DNA from: Chrysoperla carnea
Lineage: Eukaryota; Arthropoda; Insecta; Neuroptera; Chrysopidae
Direction of reading: 5' to 3'
NCBI RefSeq assembly: GCF_905475395.1
Contig: NC_058339.1
Span: 81,000,520 to 81,064,519, forward strand
DNA: 64,000 bases
A model generated the notes under the pieces. The model was not told the origin of the DNA. It saw nothing but the letters and a program-made list of their open reading frames with translations, and did not search any database. The position numbers and the translations under genes are program-made. Numbering within the stretch: the stretch's first letter is position 1; every line of letters begins with the position of its first letter. This document shows, in pieces, positions 48,120-62,580 of this stretch.

Positions 48120-51100
48120 TCACGGTACACCTCCACGTCTTCGCACTGCTTTTTTTATACGTCGTTGTGGATTCACTCCAGGTTGTTGCAATGAAGATGT
48201 CCCACTAGGTGGTTGCGCCCTATATTAAATTTTATAAAAAAAATTATAATTAAGATATTATCAACATTATCTTAATTCACATACAAATTTTCAATCCTCT
48301 AGCTTAATATGTAGACGCGCAAAAACCGCGATAAAACATTATATTTCGACGTAAAAAAGGGGCTGGAATAAACAATCGGCTTTTGCACATTTAAAAAATA
48401 ACTTCCTACATTCCGAAGTTTTTTTTAACATGAAAATTGCCAACCTGAACTAAAATCAATCCCTTTATTTGCTATAAAAACAACCCAAAATAATTATAAA
48501 AAATATTGGTAAAAAAACGTAAAGGTTACGGATACGAATATCAATTTAGATATTCTTGGCTACAAATATTCAGTACATGACTAATATGTATATATATAAA
48601 ATTAAAGTAACTATACAAAAATAAATACTTTTAAAGACTTACGTGAAAGATGGAGCGGATCCACTTGTGAAGTTAAATACGGGTTTTGTGTTCGGATTAA
48701 AAGTAGGTATGCTAGGTGCAGCTGGAGCTGTTTGTTGACTGCTACCAAATCCACCAAAATTATTTGCAGTGGTACCTTTTCCAAATTGGTTGGTTTGAGC
48801 CTAATTATAATTAAACAATTAAATTTAATTGTTAATTGACAATTTTTTTTATTTAAAAAGAGGGCAGCAATCAAGATTCATTTTTCAAAATACCCCTGCT
48901 TGTTCCCGTATAATTCATTCATTCTAGTAATTTTTACGATTTTCCTTACATCTAGTTTTTGTGATTTCAGACTTAACGGCAAAACAATTCAAACAATAAA
49001 TTTGATCTTTTTTTATTTTTTTAAAGAGTAATTAGGACCTAAGTGTCACTAAAATCTAGTTTATTGGTCTACCAGATATTTTCTAAAAAATGGTTGAAGA
49101 TCAATTCTAGGAACCAACAAAAAGTAATCAGACAAGAATAGCAACTAACTTTTTAATTTGGATTTTGATAAAATTCATTATATAAAGTATTTTGGACTCA
49201 AAAACTACAAAAATTGAGTACTTTGATGATTCAAGTATCTTGTAACATCGAAAAAATCTTCATCGTCTAAGGTAATTAAAGCCCGAAAAAAAAGAATAAT
49301 AAAACTTTATTATTAAATAGTTTCTAAAATTGTTTTTATATTTTTTAGATTCTCCTAATGAATTCCATAACAATTTTCGAATTTCTACGTTTCTATTACT
49401 TTTTCTGATAAAACCCGATTTGAGGTAATTCTGTATAGCTTATTATTACCAACCAATCCAAATATATTTCTCCTTAAGCCTAGAGGCTCACCTAGCAGGA
49501 GAAAGAATAAATTACAAATCATTATGAACGTCTTTTAGACAGAAAAACAAGTAATCGAAATTCGTATTCACGATTTTAAAAAATTGTATTCATGAAAAAG
49601 GTATAATAACATACCTGATTAGAGGTACCAAATGAAAATACTGGAGCTTGTGGTTGATTAGCTGTAGCTCCAAATTGAAATGCTGGTGTGGACGTCGCAT
49701 TCGTTGAAGAACCAAATACTGGAGCTGCAGCTCCAAAAGATGGATTCGTAGGAATATTTTGCACTGTCGATTGTTGTGATGCCACTCCAAATGTGTTACT
49801 TGTATTCGACAGATTTGAACCAAATGTTGGTACAATTGGTTTTGATGAAGTATCATTAGAATTGAATCCCGTTCCAAAGTTTGGGGTATTACCTGAATTG
49901 AATGAGAAAGCAGGAACTTTGGCCGCTGTGGCCGAAGATTCCGTGCTACCAAAGGTAAACGCTACTGCTGCTGGTTTATTTTCAGGCAGTTTGTCACCAA
50001 ACGTAAATGTTGATGACGGTAAACTATTGTTACCAAATGTTGGTATTGTTGTCGATGCGGTACTACCAAATGTAGGAGTTGCTGAAGTATTACCAAATGC
50101 GGGTGACGTTATAGTTGACGTATTACCAAATGTGAGTGAAGTTGTAGTTGTTGTATTACCAAATCCGATTGAAGCCGTCGTTGTTGTATTAACAAAACCG
50201 GTTGAAGGTGTAGTTGTTGCATTACCAAATGCAGATGAAGCTGTACTTGTATTACTAAATGCAGGCGGAGCTGTGGTTGTTGTATTACCAAATGCGGATG
50301 ATGTTGTAGTTGTATTACCAAATGCAAGTGAGGAGCCAGTTTGATTACCAAATGCGGATGAAGTGGAGGTTGATGTATTACCAAACGTGGATGATGTTGC
50401 AGATGGTGTATTACCAAATGTAAGTGAAGTTGCAGTTGTTGTATTACCAAATGTAGTTGAAGTTACAGTTTTCATATTACCAAATACTGGTGATGTTACA
50501 GTCGTCGTGCTGCCAAATGCGGGTGAAGTTACATTTGTCGTACCAAATGTCAAACTAGTTGATGTTGAATTACTATTACCAGCTGAAGTTGATGATGTCG
50601 CACTATTTCCAAAACTAGGTGTAGTTGAACTAGTAGTAGTAGCTTTCAAACCAAATGAGAGCGTACTTGTTGTAACATTAGTTACACTACCAAATGTTGC
50701 ATTAGGTTTAGAAACATTACCAAATGATGAATTTGGTGATTTACCAAATGTAGGTATAGAACTATTCCCATACGATGATGTTGTTTCAGTAGTAAAGCCA
50801 CTAGAAGATTTATTCTCAGTGTTCGGAGAACTGTGCGTTGATCCAAAAGTAACCGTTGAATTTTTGGCAAAATTTACTGTTATAGTTGTAGCTGAACTAC
50901 ATGTAACCGAACTGTTCGCCTTAAATAATCCAAATTCATTTGATTTAACAGAATTCATTTGATTATTATCAGAATCACTAGTTTTCGAATCGGGTTTAAT
51001 ACCAAATGAAAACTCTGGTTTACTTTCTGTACTAGCAGTTTGTGGACTTGTAGATTTTAAACCAAATGTAAAACCAGGTGTTTTAACATTTGACGTAGCT

Positions 51101-54100
51101 GCTGATGAATCAACTTTATCAATACCAAATTTAAATGGTGTTGATGTTGGTAAAGTGATTCCACCCTTTTGCGATGGAAGACCGCCGGATTTTGGTGTTT
51201 CGCAGCATACACAAGATAATTTATCATTTGTATTTCGTACCATACAAGCTGAACATTCCCATTCATCAGATTTTTTTAAACCAACATCTTTTTTCTCAGT
51301 ATTACCAAACACAAAACCACTAGAAGGAGTACTACTCGATGTGGTTGTCGTTTTAACATCCGCTTGATCGATACCAAATTTGAATGGTGTTGATGTTGGT
51401 AAAACAATCGATTTAATTTGGGTGGTTTTTTGCCCTGGTTTCGGTGCTTCACAACAGGCACACGTTAATTTACCATCTGGATTACGTACCATACAACTAG
51501 GACACTCCCATTCGTTAACTTTTTTCGTAAATGCTGTACCAAATGTATTTTTCGGAGTTTCAGAAGGTTTTTGTGTGGTACACGCAACACACTTGCTTTG
51601 ATCATTTTTATTACGTACCAAACAGGTTGTGCACTCCCATGTATCTGTCGATGCCTTAAATTTCACCCCAAAACCACTTGATTGAGTTGTTTGAGTTTGA
51701 CTGGCACCTAACCGAAAGAAAAATAATTAAATAAGTATACATTTTTTGAAAAGAAGTTTAACAGGTCATAAATAATTAAAGTTTTTACTCGTACGTAATT
51801 CCAATGTTTTTTTATAGTTTTAAGGTATTTCAGATGCTACGGGGAGGGATGAATGCATTGTTTTAAATAAAAATAATTTATATTTTAAAATAAGATGTAA
51901 TATACATGCCATTAATTTTTTTTTGTAATAAATGTTTAACTACCAATAAATTTAATTAACATACATAATGAAAATTTTTTTTTATTTAATTATGTTCCGG
52001 AACAAATAACAATTCTTTTTTATTATACATACAATTTTAATTGTTGAAAGGCACACATTATATTTTGATTTTCAATTAGCTTCGATGATTTATGAATTTC
52101 TCATCTACCTTAAGGTGGTACAGCAGTATCTAGGTTCATAGTTAATTGCTATTGCTATACTAAAGTTAAACATCGAAAAATCAACTTTAATTATTTAAAA
52201 ATGTAATTTTTTTCTGAATAAAATTTTGAACCTATCGACTTACCTGGTTTTAAAGCTGTACACGCCACACATCGTTCATCCGCATTGTTATTCCGTACTA
52301 AGCATGTATTACATTCCCATTTGTTATCTGCCGTTGTTTTACGCTCAATTTTTGATGTTGTATTCGTTTGTACACGCTGTACTCCGCATGCTATACATTT
52401 GGTAGCATCCAACTGATTTCGTATCATACATGAATCACATTCCCATGTATTCGATGATGGTTTAAACTTATCCAGTGATTGATCATCTTGTTTTGTTTTC
52501 GAATCTTTCAGGTAATTATCGTTAATTGGTTTACGTGTTTTTAACACGTAATTTTCGGTACTAGGATATTTGAAATTTTCGTTACTGTCTATCGTCGTAT
52601 CTTTGACATTTGTTGGTTGACTAAATTTAAAATTATTTATAGATCTTAATGTTTTTGCGCATGTATCAATCGTTGTTTGCGCATCTATTGCCTTTGGCGG
52701 TGCAAATTTGAATGTATGTGAATCAGTTAGTATTTTCGATATTGTATTCTTGATAGTAAAAGGTTTTGATAATTTCTTTTCTTCAACATTTTGTTTTGTA
52801 TAATTTGTTCCTACCCCGGATGGTGGAGGTGGTTGTGCCATTAATTCAAACTTTGGTAAGGTCGTTATCGGTAATGAAATTGGCGGTGGAAGTGGAGTGC
52901 TATTGTTGTTAGTGTTATTATGACTTTGTAATACGTTTCGGGTATCATTTTTACGAACTACAAATTTGTCACGCCGTTGAATTTGTAAAATGTCGGGTAT
53001 TGTTGGTATTGTTAATTCTTTTGTAGGTATTCGTGATTTTGGTGTCTCGTCACGAGAATATGGTGTTCGTTTTCTTTCTTCACCCTTTTCTGTAAAAATG
53101 TACCAAAATAAATAAAGAATGATAATGGAGGAATGATTTTATCTTCTTAAGTAAAACTAAATTTTAATATATCGTGGTTTCAGTTAAATCGAAATCTATC
53201 AAAAAAAGAGGACACACAAAAAATAATTTGGTTTGAATCTCATTAATTACGGGTGTTGGTAACCTTTAATCTTTTTTCTTCCTTTAACATTTTTTTGAGT
53301 TTTCGATTGAAATTTGTCTTTAAACTTAGTATATCCAAGAGTTAAAAAAATGACAATTTGGGTGGTGGAAATAGCTTTAACATTTTAAGGCGAATCTATT
53401 AATCAGAAGCGAAAAATATGCCAAAGGAGAAAAAAATTAATTATTGTTATGGGATGGGAAACACATCATAGGGTCTATTGTGACACCCATCCTAGGCCAC
53501 TACTCCGTGAACCATTTGGAAAAAAACAGCAGGAGTGTTTTGACGTCAACGATCGGAGAGGCCGTCAAAGAAAGGCTGGCTCAAGTGGGTCCATCTCGTC
53601 AAGGCAAGAACTGAGCAGTGATTCTTGAATTTAAATTACAATTTGTTTTTGTTTCGGGTAGGTTATTAAAAACTTATCTAATAAAACAAAGCCATGCATG
53701 TTTTTCTTGCGCTGTTTGACAAAGATAATACATATTTGGTATTATTCTACTTGCTAATGTTTTTGTTAAAATGCCCGAAATAAAAAAGAATCGGTAAAAA
53801 AATTTACTGTTCGGGTTTATTTTAAATATTTTGTCAAATTCACTGCATTCAAGAGACGAGACTTTACGCGCCTTTTCTTAATATTCCTGTCACTGCCCTC
53901 GAAACTAAAATTTATAGAACGTATCCAATTTTTCACGTAAAACAAACATTTATCGAAACAGCTGACCTCATCTATTAAATTTAAAATGGCTGGCTATCTC
54001 TAACAGAAGACGAAGATGAGAGAACAGATTTATTTTATTAATATATATGAATTTGTAAAGAATCCTTACTTTGTAATTTTTTTGATGAAATATTTAAACG

Positions 54101-57100
54101 TGGAATTTTTCTAGCATCTCCAATAGGTGTATTAAAATGTTCTAAAGCATCTAAAATTCGTCGTGCCGTTTGACTCATACTAGCTGAATTATTATTTTTC
54201 ATAACACTTTCATTTGTTGGTTTTATTTGTATCGGACTATTACGTGCTGGTGGTGTGCTGGAATCTTTTTGTCTACGATATGCAGCCGCTCCACCAAACA
54301 TTGTTCGTCCAGCATAAAATGGTGAATTTGATATACGTTCAGTTGTTAATGTATTATCAATTAAACTTGACGAACCGAAACTGGAAGAGTTGAATGATGG
54401 TCGACGTGACGATAGTGAACTATTTAAGCGTGGACTATATGAACGATCCGAAAATAAACTTCGTGTCGATGTTGATAAGTTTCCAAGTGCTGCTATAAAA
54501 TAATAATAAAATTTTACGTTAAAAAATGTTTAAATTTCAGTTCAAGTTAGTACTCATGCCCAAGGTCTCGGCGGGGGATTTCAAAATTGTTTACTAATTC
54601 TAGCAAGATCGTTCACTATTTACTCGAATGTGGCCATTATGACACACCCTGTTATATAGGCAATAATCTGCATGACTATGGATATGTTTTTAAGAGTGCC
54701 GGCAAATTTTTAAAATTGGTGAACATACAAGTTTTTCAAACCCCTTAAAAGAGAAATTTTACAGATATGTAAATGTTTGTAGTTAGGCACGACCTTGACA
54801 ACACCCTATTAAATTTTCAAAAGTTCGGAAATGACTGTCATTTACCATGCCCGGTAAGAAATCTGTTACTGGCACCTTTTGATTTGAAATTCGAATTACT
54901 AAAAATCATACTTACTTAAATTATTAGTGATATTTTTATCAATAAATTTATTACTAGATTGTGTTCTTTTCGAGCTAATAGAACAATTATCTGTGTTAAC
55001 ATCATTTTCAGATGGTGGTGTAATTAAAGGCGGTTTATCCGCTAATGTTTGTGTATGTTTATGTGCCATCGATGAGCAACCACTTGTTGATCCACCGCTA
55101 TCAGTTTTCTTTTCTCCATTTAATTTTTCTGGTGTTTTACTTGGTGTTAAAAGTATTCGATCTGTTGCATTGTTTACTAGTTGATTTGTCTGCAATCCGG
55201 ATGGACCAGGTATCGCGATATCATCATCCAATGATGATTTATCACGTGAAAAATTTATTTGTGATGATACTTCTGGTTTTGTATAATATGTTGTCTGTCG
55301 AAATGATTGTCTCGGTCGAATATTATTTAATTGTAAATCGGTATTTTGTGGTTGATATTTATTCAGTGATCCATTAAGTATGTTGGATGAATTTAAATTT
55401 GTTGATTCATTTAATTCATTGTCGGGTAGTTTAACACGTTTTGTTGGCGGTTGTTCCAATATAAATGATTCATCATCTGAATCGGAATCACGACGACGTG
55501 ACACTGATGGACTTTTACCAAACCATTTCGATAATGTTGTGGGAATTAATGATTTCACTTTATTCACAATTGACTAAAACAAAAAACAAAAAAAATTGAA
55601 TTTATGTATTTTTTAACAGGATGGTACTTCAATATCGTTATTTATCCAGAAAAATAGGCCGTTATCCTGATCTAAGTCATATTAATTAAGATTCATTAAA
55701 AATACAACTACTATAAATTTCGATTTACCACTATGTAACTTATCATACTTTTCTCTGGTTTTTAGTTTATTTGACTGTTAGATAAATATATATACGTGCG
55801 CCTTTATGTATCTGTAGGAAAGCATTGAGTCTACTCACTTAGTAGTAGATCGTGGAGCTATCCGGATAAAGTTGGGAAACTCTAGATATCTCTCAAAAAG
55901 CCTAAAATTAACCTTTTGTTAGATCGAAAACGATCCCATTGTAAGGATGATCATATGTCAAAAGCATATAAATTATACGTCCCTTTAACAGCGGCCGAGG
56001 GCGAACATCTATGCCATCCATAATAAATATGCGTTGATGTTTAAGCTGAAGTTTATGTCATATATAAATATGCAACTTAAAACCCTCAGCGGGACCACAA
56101 GATTAAAACTCTATTAGATAGTCAGGCTGCGCTCAAAGCACTAAATTCGAGGTAGATATCGAGGTAGATATAACGTCATTATTGGATGGGTGTCCGAACA
56201 CTCATTAATCCATGGGAACGAAAAGACTGACAAATTAGCAAAATGAGTGCATGTTCAAACAGTCCAGAACAATTTCTTGAGATACCAAAAAGCACAATCC
56301 GCATTTGGGCAAACATTCAAGGCCAAAATCATACAAAAACTCTTATGCCAAGACCTTATACAAAAGGCTTTTAATGGAAAATTGAGATTTCTCTGTAATT
56401 TTGTTTTAAAGAGGAGGAAACTGGAATTCATATTCTGTGTGATTTATTTTTAATGGACTGATCTCCACTCAAGTGGAATAAATGAAGTATCGCCCAAGAA
56501 AATCCTAAACTTTATTAAAAATGGCGGGGCTTCTGCAGCACCTTTGAAGCAAGATACCTTCTAAAAATAGATCAAACTGGTCGCTGTATGATAGATCTAA
56601 TATTCATTTTTTTCAAGACATGGATTTTTTTTTAAATCCAATGACGATGTCAAAGAATCTGGCGCGTTCAGAACATTAAACAATCTGAGAAGTTTATAAC
56701 AACATTTCCCCGATTAATGTTAGTCAAATTGAAATTCGTATAACGATCAAAGTTATAGTAAATCAAATTTACTTAGGATTCCATCTGAAAGATTCAAGAA
56801 GTCGGGAGATAACCAGAAAGTCAGGAGATAGTAAAATTGGTCTAATTATATCACCGAATCATAACACTGTACGATATTTTTGTTGTTTTCCCTTCATTAA
56901 CTAAACTCTGGATGATTTATATTGATATCGGGAGAAACTACTCGGTTTCGGAATCCTAAATTTAACTTATGATTGATCTTATTAACAACAACTTCTCATT
57001 ATCGAAAATGAAGAGGTTAGGTAAATTTGTTTATTTAAGAAAAATTTTTGCTCAAGTCTATAGCTCTGGATAGTTTTAATATGCAACGATACCTCAAGTA

Positions 57101-58165
57101 AACCCTTACGATTGGTGATTTTCAGAAATGTTGAAGGCGTGTTATCACTTCCATACAACATTTTTACAATAATCAGTGAATCAAACACGCTTAAAAACAA
57201 TTGACTGAGTTAGTTGTTGAAATGCCCTGTATAGACAGTGTCGATTATCAGTGTTTGCATTATTTTTCATAAATCTGATAAGTGAAAAATACTATATTTA
57301 CATCAACAAAGTAGCTTCTAAATTTAATGATATGAATTATGTTAAAACAATGAAATTTTTTAAGTAAAAGATACTAATTGTAGATCGTTAATTGCAATAT
57401 TAGACCCTAATTGACAGCGCGGTGTTGAACACATAAGATTAGTGAGCAACATACTAGTATAATAATTTTATTAATTGCTTCCATTAAAATAACAAATTCG
57501 AGTTTAGGACGCTTCACTTTAAAATACTTATATATTAGTCAAAAATTCTTAGTAGGTAATGAATGAAAGCAAACTTTTGAGATAGAACTTATATACATTA
57601 AGAAACATTTAAAAATCCAAAAGCTTGAATCAGTTAAAGATAATAAACGCAAAGCTGCCGAAATTAATCCAGCTCACATTAAAAAAAACTAGCTCCATTA
57701 TAAATATTCTGAATTTTGCAATTTAACAAGTATTATTACACTATCAAATATTATTTATTTAATAAAAAAAATTGAATTTTCATAAAAACAAAAAGTCATC
57801 ATTTCAAAGCAAAAACTATCGCATATTCATTTCAAAATAAAAATAAATTTATTATAAAATGATTCGAGAAATTATGAAATGTTAAGTGTCAAATTATTGG
57901 CTATTTTAAAAATAGCTTGATATTTACAAATACAAATAATCACAAAAACTCAATAAAAACAACAAAATTTCAAATAAACAGCTCAAGTTAAATCACAACA
58001 AATAACATACAAATAAAACTTTAATTTTTTTATAAAAATGATCGTGTGAGAGCTTATTTTAGTGGTGCTTACGCGCCAAGCTTACTTGATACATACATTA
58101 TTCAGGTCAGACGAATTCGATGATACTAATTCATTATTTTCATTTAAATCATCTTCTTTAGCCAT
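48120..58165 (-). CDS. Nup153: Nup153: nuclear-basket nucleoporin
   Basis: Seven coding exons join in phase: 58165-58097, 55573-54916, 54492-54070, 53089-52244, 51707-49615, 48800-48643 and 48219-48120, giving about 1448 residues (human about 1475). The N-terminal part holds the conserved block SPFYAGRTMFGGAAAYRRQK (about 297-316) and TARRILDALEHF. Five RanBP2-type zinc fingers (W-x-C-x2-C-x10-C-x2-C) start near W599, W641, W689, W732 and W815; the vertebrate protein has four. An FG-repeat region rich in Ser/Thr/Asn (TFGNT, AFGNT) runs from about 870 to 1400. The C-terminus RRIKKAVRRRGGVP matches the basic tail that vertebrate Nup153 uses for importin binding. The protein anchors the basket of the nuclear pore and binds Ran through its fingers. 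Intron 1 (2.5 kb) holds a retrotransposon relic. Identification is secure; exact acceptors of exons 2 and 5 are inferred from phase. Confidence 0.95.
53430..53620. other. GC-richer island in Nup153 intron 3, origin unknown
   Basis: About 190 bp of markedly higher GC stands out from the AT-rich intron. On the plus strand about 45 codons stay open from near 53469 to the TGA at 53613 (including VNHLEKNSRSV and GEAVKERLAQVG). I do not recognise it; a fragment of a mobile element is the simplest reading. Confidence 0.3.
55980..56580 (+). mobile_element. 3' end relic of a non-LTR (jockey/R1-like) retrotransposon
   Basis: Broken frames contain RNase H signatures: LLDSQAALKALNS at 56111-56149 and IGWVSEHSLIHGNEKTDKLA at 56181-56240, then a stop. 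The typical C-terminal knuckle CFKEEETGIHILCD follows at 56402-56443. The order RNase H then HILCD is that of the end of ORF2 in jockey/I/R1-type elements. Several stops and frameshifts show it is dead. It lies antisense within intron 1 of Nup153. Confidence 0.75.
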
Positions 58166-60721
58166 TATTATAAATTAGTTACAACACTTATTTACACATT
58201 TAAATTTTGGTAATTTTAAATCCAAACATTTGTTCCTGACAACTTTCACTATAAGAAATCCATGAAAATGGCCGTCTAGGAACGTGTGTTCAAAATATCA
58301 CGTTGTTGTTACCAACATAAAATATTTCCATACGATATTTTACTGGCTACCAAAACATTCGTTAAATGAATAAATAAATTTCATGTGAAGAAAAATGTAT
58401 TTACGCATAATATTATGCTCATGTACAAAATTTGAATTTATATACTTTTTGTAATATATGTACATTTTATTGTAGAATTTCTGAAAATAAATTATTTAAA
58501 TAACTTTCAGATATTTATTGCAAATTTTGCATAAACACTAAAAGAAATATATGTTGAACAAGTAACGATATAATATAATTTTCTTGAAATTTTAATCATT
58601 TAAAGTTATTTCAAAAGATTAATGTAAACCAAATAAGATGAGTAAAATATAAAAATTAATAAAAGTTAATTGTTCCCATAGAAATGGAAATTTCAAAGAT
58701 TTTCCTGTTCACCTCTCAGAACATTTTTTGAAAATTTTAAAAAAGGTTTAAAGTTTGTGACCTTCGAAATATTGATGGTACCAACAAAATATATAGCTCT
58801 ACCTTTGAACACGAAGAAAAAGCGAGCTGGAATTTTCATAGTGTAATCTAAACCTAACAAAATGACTTTGAACTTGTGATCGAACAAAGTCAGATTCTGG
58901 GTCAAGTTGGACTCATCGATTTTTATGTTTTTTGGCCCTTCGAACGAATTTTCTGGCCTTTTTTTAGCTATGGTGATATTTTATTCGTTTTGGGATAAAC
59001 CGATCGGGGAACCGAAGAATTTGTAGTTTAAGACGGTCTCTCCAAGTTAATGCATACGCGCTAATGCACAGCATCTGAAGTTATTTTATAAAAGTTTTAA
59101 ACGTACTAATTGAATAAATAATTATTATTTTCTACGTAACATTAAAGCCTACGTAACATTAAAAATATCTAATTTGAAACACTCGCTTGACCCCCATATA
59201 TACATTATTAACAATTAACGGTCTGATGACCCGACTCCCCGAACATTGGCCTTATACCACAACTAATAATTTAAATTACATTTTGGTATTTTTTGAGTTT
59301 TAGGGAGTCAAACCTATTTAGCCCTTATAAATTAAGAGTGAAAACATAATATTTAAAGATAAATTAGATTTTAAAAACATAACCTATTTTTTAAATTTAT
59401 TGAATCCCTTCTGGATTAAATATTTTGTTATTAATTATATGAAAAATTTAAACATAAAATATTGTTGATATTTCATTTACAAACATCTCTAATTACATGT
59501 CATTTGCTTATATACAGAGGTAAAAATGAGTATCTACAAAAAAATTGTAACTTCACAAAGATAGCCTTTGTTTATACTTCCAAGAAAAACATATTTATCG
59601 TGTATTTAATTAACCTAAGTACTTTATTAAGCAACTACCTAAGCTATCCTGCTGAATAGCCTGGGTTAAAATTAGAATCATGGACTTGTTTTATAATACG
59701 TTTATGTTGAAACCAAATTAAGGATAGAAAAATTCAGAGGAATTTTACCGTCGGCATTTTATTCACCTTAATTTTTTCTTGAAATAATATCGATATTTTT
59801 TTAACTTTAATTGATAATTTGTTATTATCGTGATTAGAGTTAGTTATAAAATATTTCATTATTAAGAAAGTAGCCATAATATGGTGTAATAAATACCTAT
59901 ACGTAAAAATCTATAATACACAGCTGATCATTTTTCAAATGCTAATATTGACACAGATGAAAAGACTTATCAGTATATTTATATTAAATAAATTATTGGA
60001 AAGAAAAACAAGATGAAACAGATACTTTTTACTCATATTTTCTCGAAAATAAAGACTTATGCACTTTAACGAAATAAAAAATCCGTTTCGTGATCTCCGG
60101 AACACAATTAATGTGATTTTGGAAACTGATATATAAATTTTAATTGTTTCCCGCTACTTTTGGGCATGACCTAGGGTTCCCACCTCAAATTTTCGGGAAA
60201 CCGGTAGTTGTGGTTTATAAACCTCAACTGATTGTCTGACTTTCATCAAAAATAGGTCGAGGTCATAAATCTCATCGTATTTCATTTATAAAAAATCATA
60301 AAAGCAATATTTAAGGTTTTGTTTAAGGACTTTAGGTTGTTTGCGACCGAAAATAAAAAGTAAAATTCCTTTAATTGATATGAATGGTGAATTATGAATC
60401 ATTTGTACAGTTTTTCTGGTATTGCATTTGCTTCGAATGTATTGTATCCGTATGTAATCGCAAACATAAATGTAAATAACAATCGGAGATCGCTAATGCT
60501 GTTTTATAAACTTTTGGAAAGTACTCTAAAAGGGATAATGTAGGGCTACAACTACCACCTCCAAAATGCTTCGTCCATGGATCGGAGACTCCAAAACAAT
60601 TTCGGGTAAGTTGACTAGGAAGGAACATTTTTTTACATTTAAATTTTTGTTCTATCTCTAACGGTTTACAAGATAGGTCCTACGCTGCAAAGACCCAAAT
60701 GACCTTATGACCCCGTAAATT

Positions 60722-62090
60722 CGTAAAAAATTATTTGTTTCGGAATTTGATAAAACTCAGTTTATAAGGTAATTTTGACCCAAGAAATTCAAAAATCGAG
60801 TTTATTTGGCGATTGGCCGAGTAATTTTCGAAAAAAACGATATTTCGGATCGATTTCCGGTATTATCTCGAGAATTATTCGCCCAATCGTTAAATGAAAC
60901 CGATTTTTGTATTTTTGGGTCAAAATTACCTTATATACAGAGTTTTATCGAAATTGGAGACGATAAATTTGTATCGATTTTTTGCAATTTTTTCAAGGGG
61001 TACCCCTTAGAAAAATTCGAAAAAATCGTAAAAAATTATTTGTTTCGGAATTTGATGAAACTCAGTTTATAAGGTAATTTTGACCCAAGAAATTCAAAAA
61101 TCGAGTTTATTTGGCGATTGGCCGAGTAATTTTTGAAAAAAACCATATTTCGGATCGATTTCCGGTATTATCTCGAGAATTATTCGCCCAATCGTTAAAT
61201 GAAACCGATTTTTGTATTTTTGGGTCAAAATTACCTTATATACAGAGTTTTATCGAAATTGGAGACGATAAATTTGTATCGATTTTTTGCAATTTTTTCA
61301 AGGGGTACCCCTTAGAAAAATTCGAAAAAATCGTAAAAAATTATTTGTTTCGGAATTTGATGAAACTCAGTTTATAAGGTAATTTTGACCCAAGAAATTC
61401 AAAAATCGAGTTTATTTGGCGATTGGCCGAGTAATTTTTGAAAAAAACCATATTTCGGATCGATTTCCGGTATTATCTCGAGAATTATTCGCCCAATCGT
61501 TAAATGAAACCGATTTTTGTATTTTTTGGGTCAAAATTACCTTATATACAGAGTTTTATCGAAATTGAAGACGATAAATTTGTATCGATTTTTTGCAATT
61601 TTTTCAAGGGGTACCCCTTAGCAAAATTCGAAAAAATCGTAAAAAATTATTTGTTTCGGAATTTGATAAAACTCAGTTTATAAGGTAATTTTGACCCAAG
61701 AAATTCAAAAATCGAGTTTATTTGGCGATTGGCCGAGTAATTTTCGAAAAAAAACGATATTTCGGATCGATTTCCGGTATTATCTCGAGAATTATTCGCC
61801 CAATCGTTAAATGAAACCGATTTTTGTATTTTTTGGGTCAAAATTACCTTATATACAGAGTTTTATCGAAATTGGAGACGATAAATTTGTATCGATTTTT
61901 TGCAATTTTTTCAAGGGGTACGTACCCCTTAGAAAAATTCGAAAAAATCGTAAAAAATTATTTGTTTCTTAATTTGATGAAACTCAGTTTATAAGGTAAT
62001 TTTGACCCAAGAAATTCAAAAATCGAGTTTATTTGGCGACTGGCGGAGTAATTTTCGAAAAAAACGATATTTCGGATCGATTTACCTATA
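60722..62090. repeat. Tandem array of about 305-bp units (four full, one partial)
   Basis: TTATTTGTTT(C) anchors at 60731, 61036, 61341, 61648 and 61959 give periods of 305, 305, 307 and 311 bp. Copies are nearly identical. Each unit contains complementary arms (ATAAAACTCAGTTTATAAGG and TCAAAATTACCTTATA..CAGAGTTTTAT) about 125 bp apart, so every unit can fold into a hairpin. The period is not a multiple of three, and the repeated 88-codon frames are by-products. The last unit breaks off after TTCGGATCGATTT at about 62083. Confidence 0.95.
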
Positions 62091-62425
62091 CCAAAATTTT
62101 TTTCCTAGCATCATTATTTTTAAGCGTTACAAACTTGGGACTAAACTTAATATACTATGTATATTTCTATATATGGTATAAAAACAGGGTGAACAGATAC
62201 AATTTATGGCCTTTTCCATTTTATACGACACCTTTAATCTTCATATATTTGCACCGGATGGAAGGACATATAATATAGAGAAGCATATATGTAATATATG
62301 ATATTACCATAGATAAAATTGGATATTACATAATATGCTTCAATAATATTATTCTGTTTTGGGTTATTCTTAAGGGGAATTGATTGTTCCTCTCTCTATT
62401 GTAATGGGGAAATGGGATAAACGTT

Positions 62426-62580
62426 GTATATATATATATATATATATGATAGCAATAAAAAAATGTGCATACAGATAATATATCGGTTTTACTGATATAG
62501 TCTTTGGTTCAAGTATAAGGACAAAAACGCGAGTGAAGCCGCGGGTAAAGGTAAAAGCTGGTTAAAAATAACAGCGATCT
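62426..62580. repeat. (TA)n run and adjoining repeat fragment
   Basis: A TA run at 62426-62448 is followed by AAAAACGCGAGTGAAGCCGC, GGGTAAAGGTAAAAGCTGGT. The second part is GC-richer and has the look of the 3' end of an insect interspersed repeat; family not determined. Confidence 0.45.

Noticed and set aside
49688..50962. Plus-strand frames of 218 and 199 codons opposite Nup153 exon 5
   Set aside because: Shadows of the FG-repeat codons; the minus strand encodes the recognisable nucleoporin.
52105..52135. CCTTAAGGTGGTACAGCAG as a possible further end of the TTAA MITE
   Set aside because: Only about 12 bases match the terminus and no second end was found nearby.
60806..61377. Two near-identical 88-codon frames in tandem
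   Set aside because: They recur only because the 305-bp unit recurs; the period breaks frame, later units lose the frame, and the text resembles no protein.
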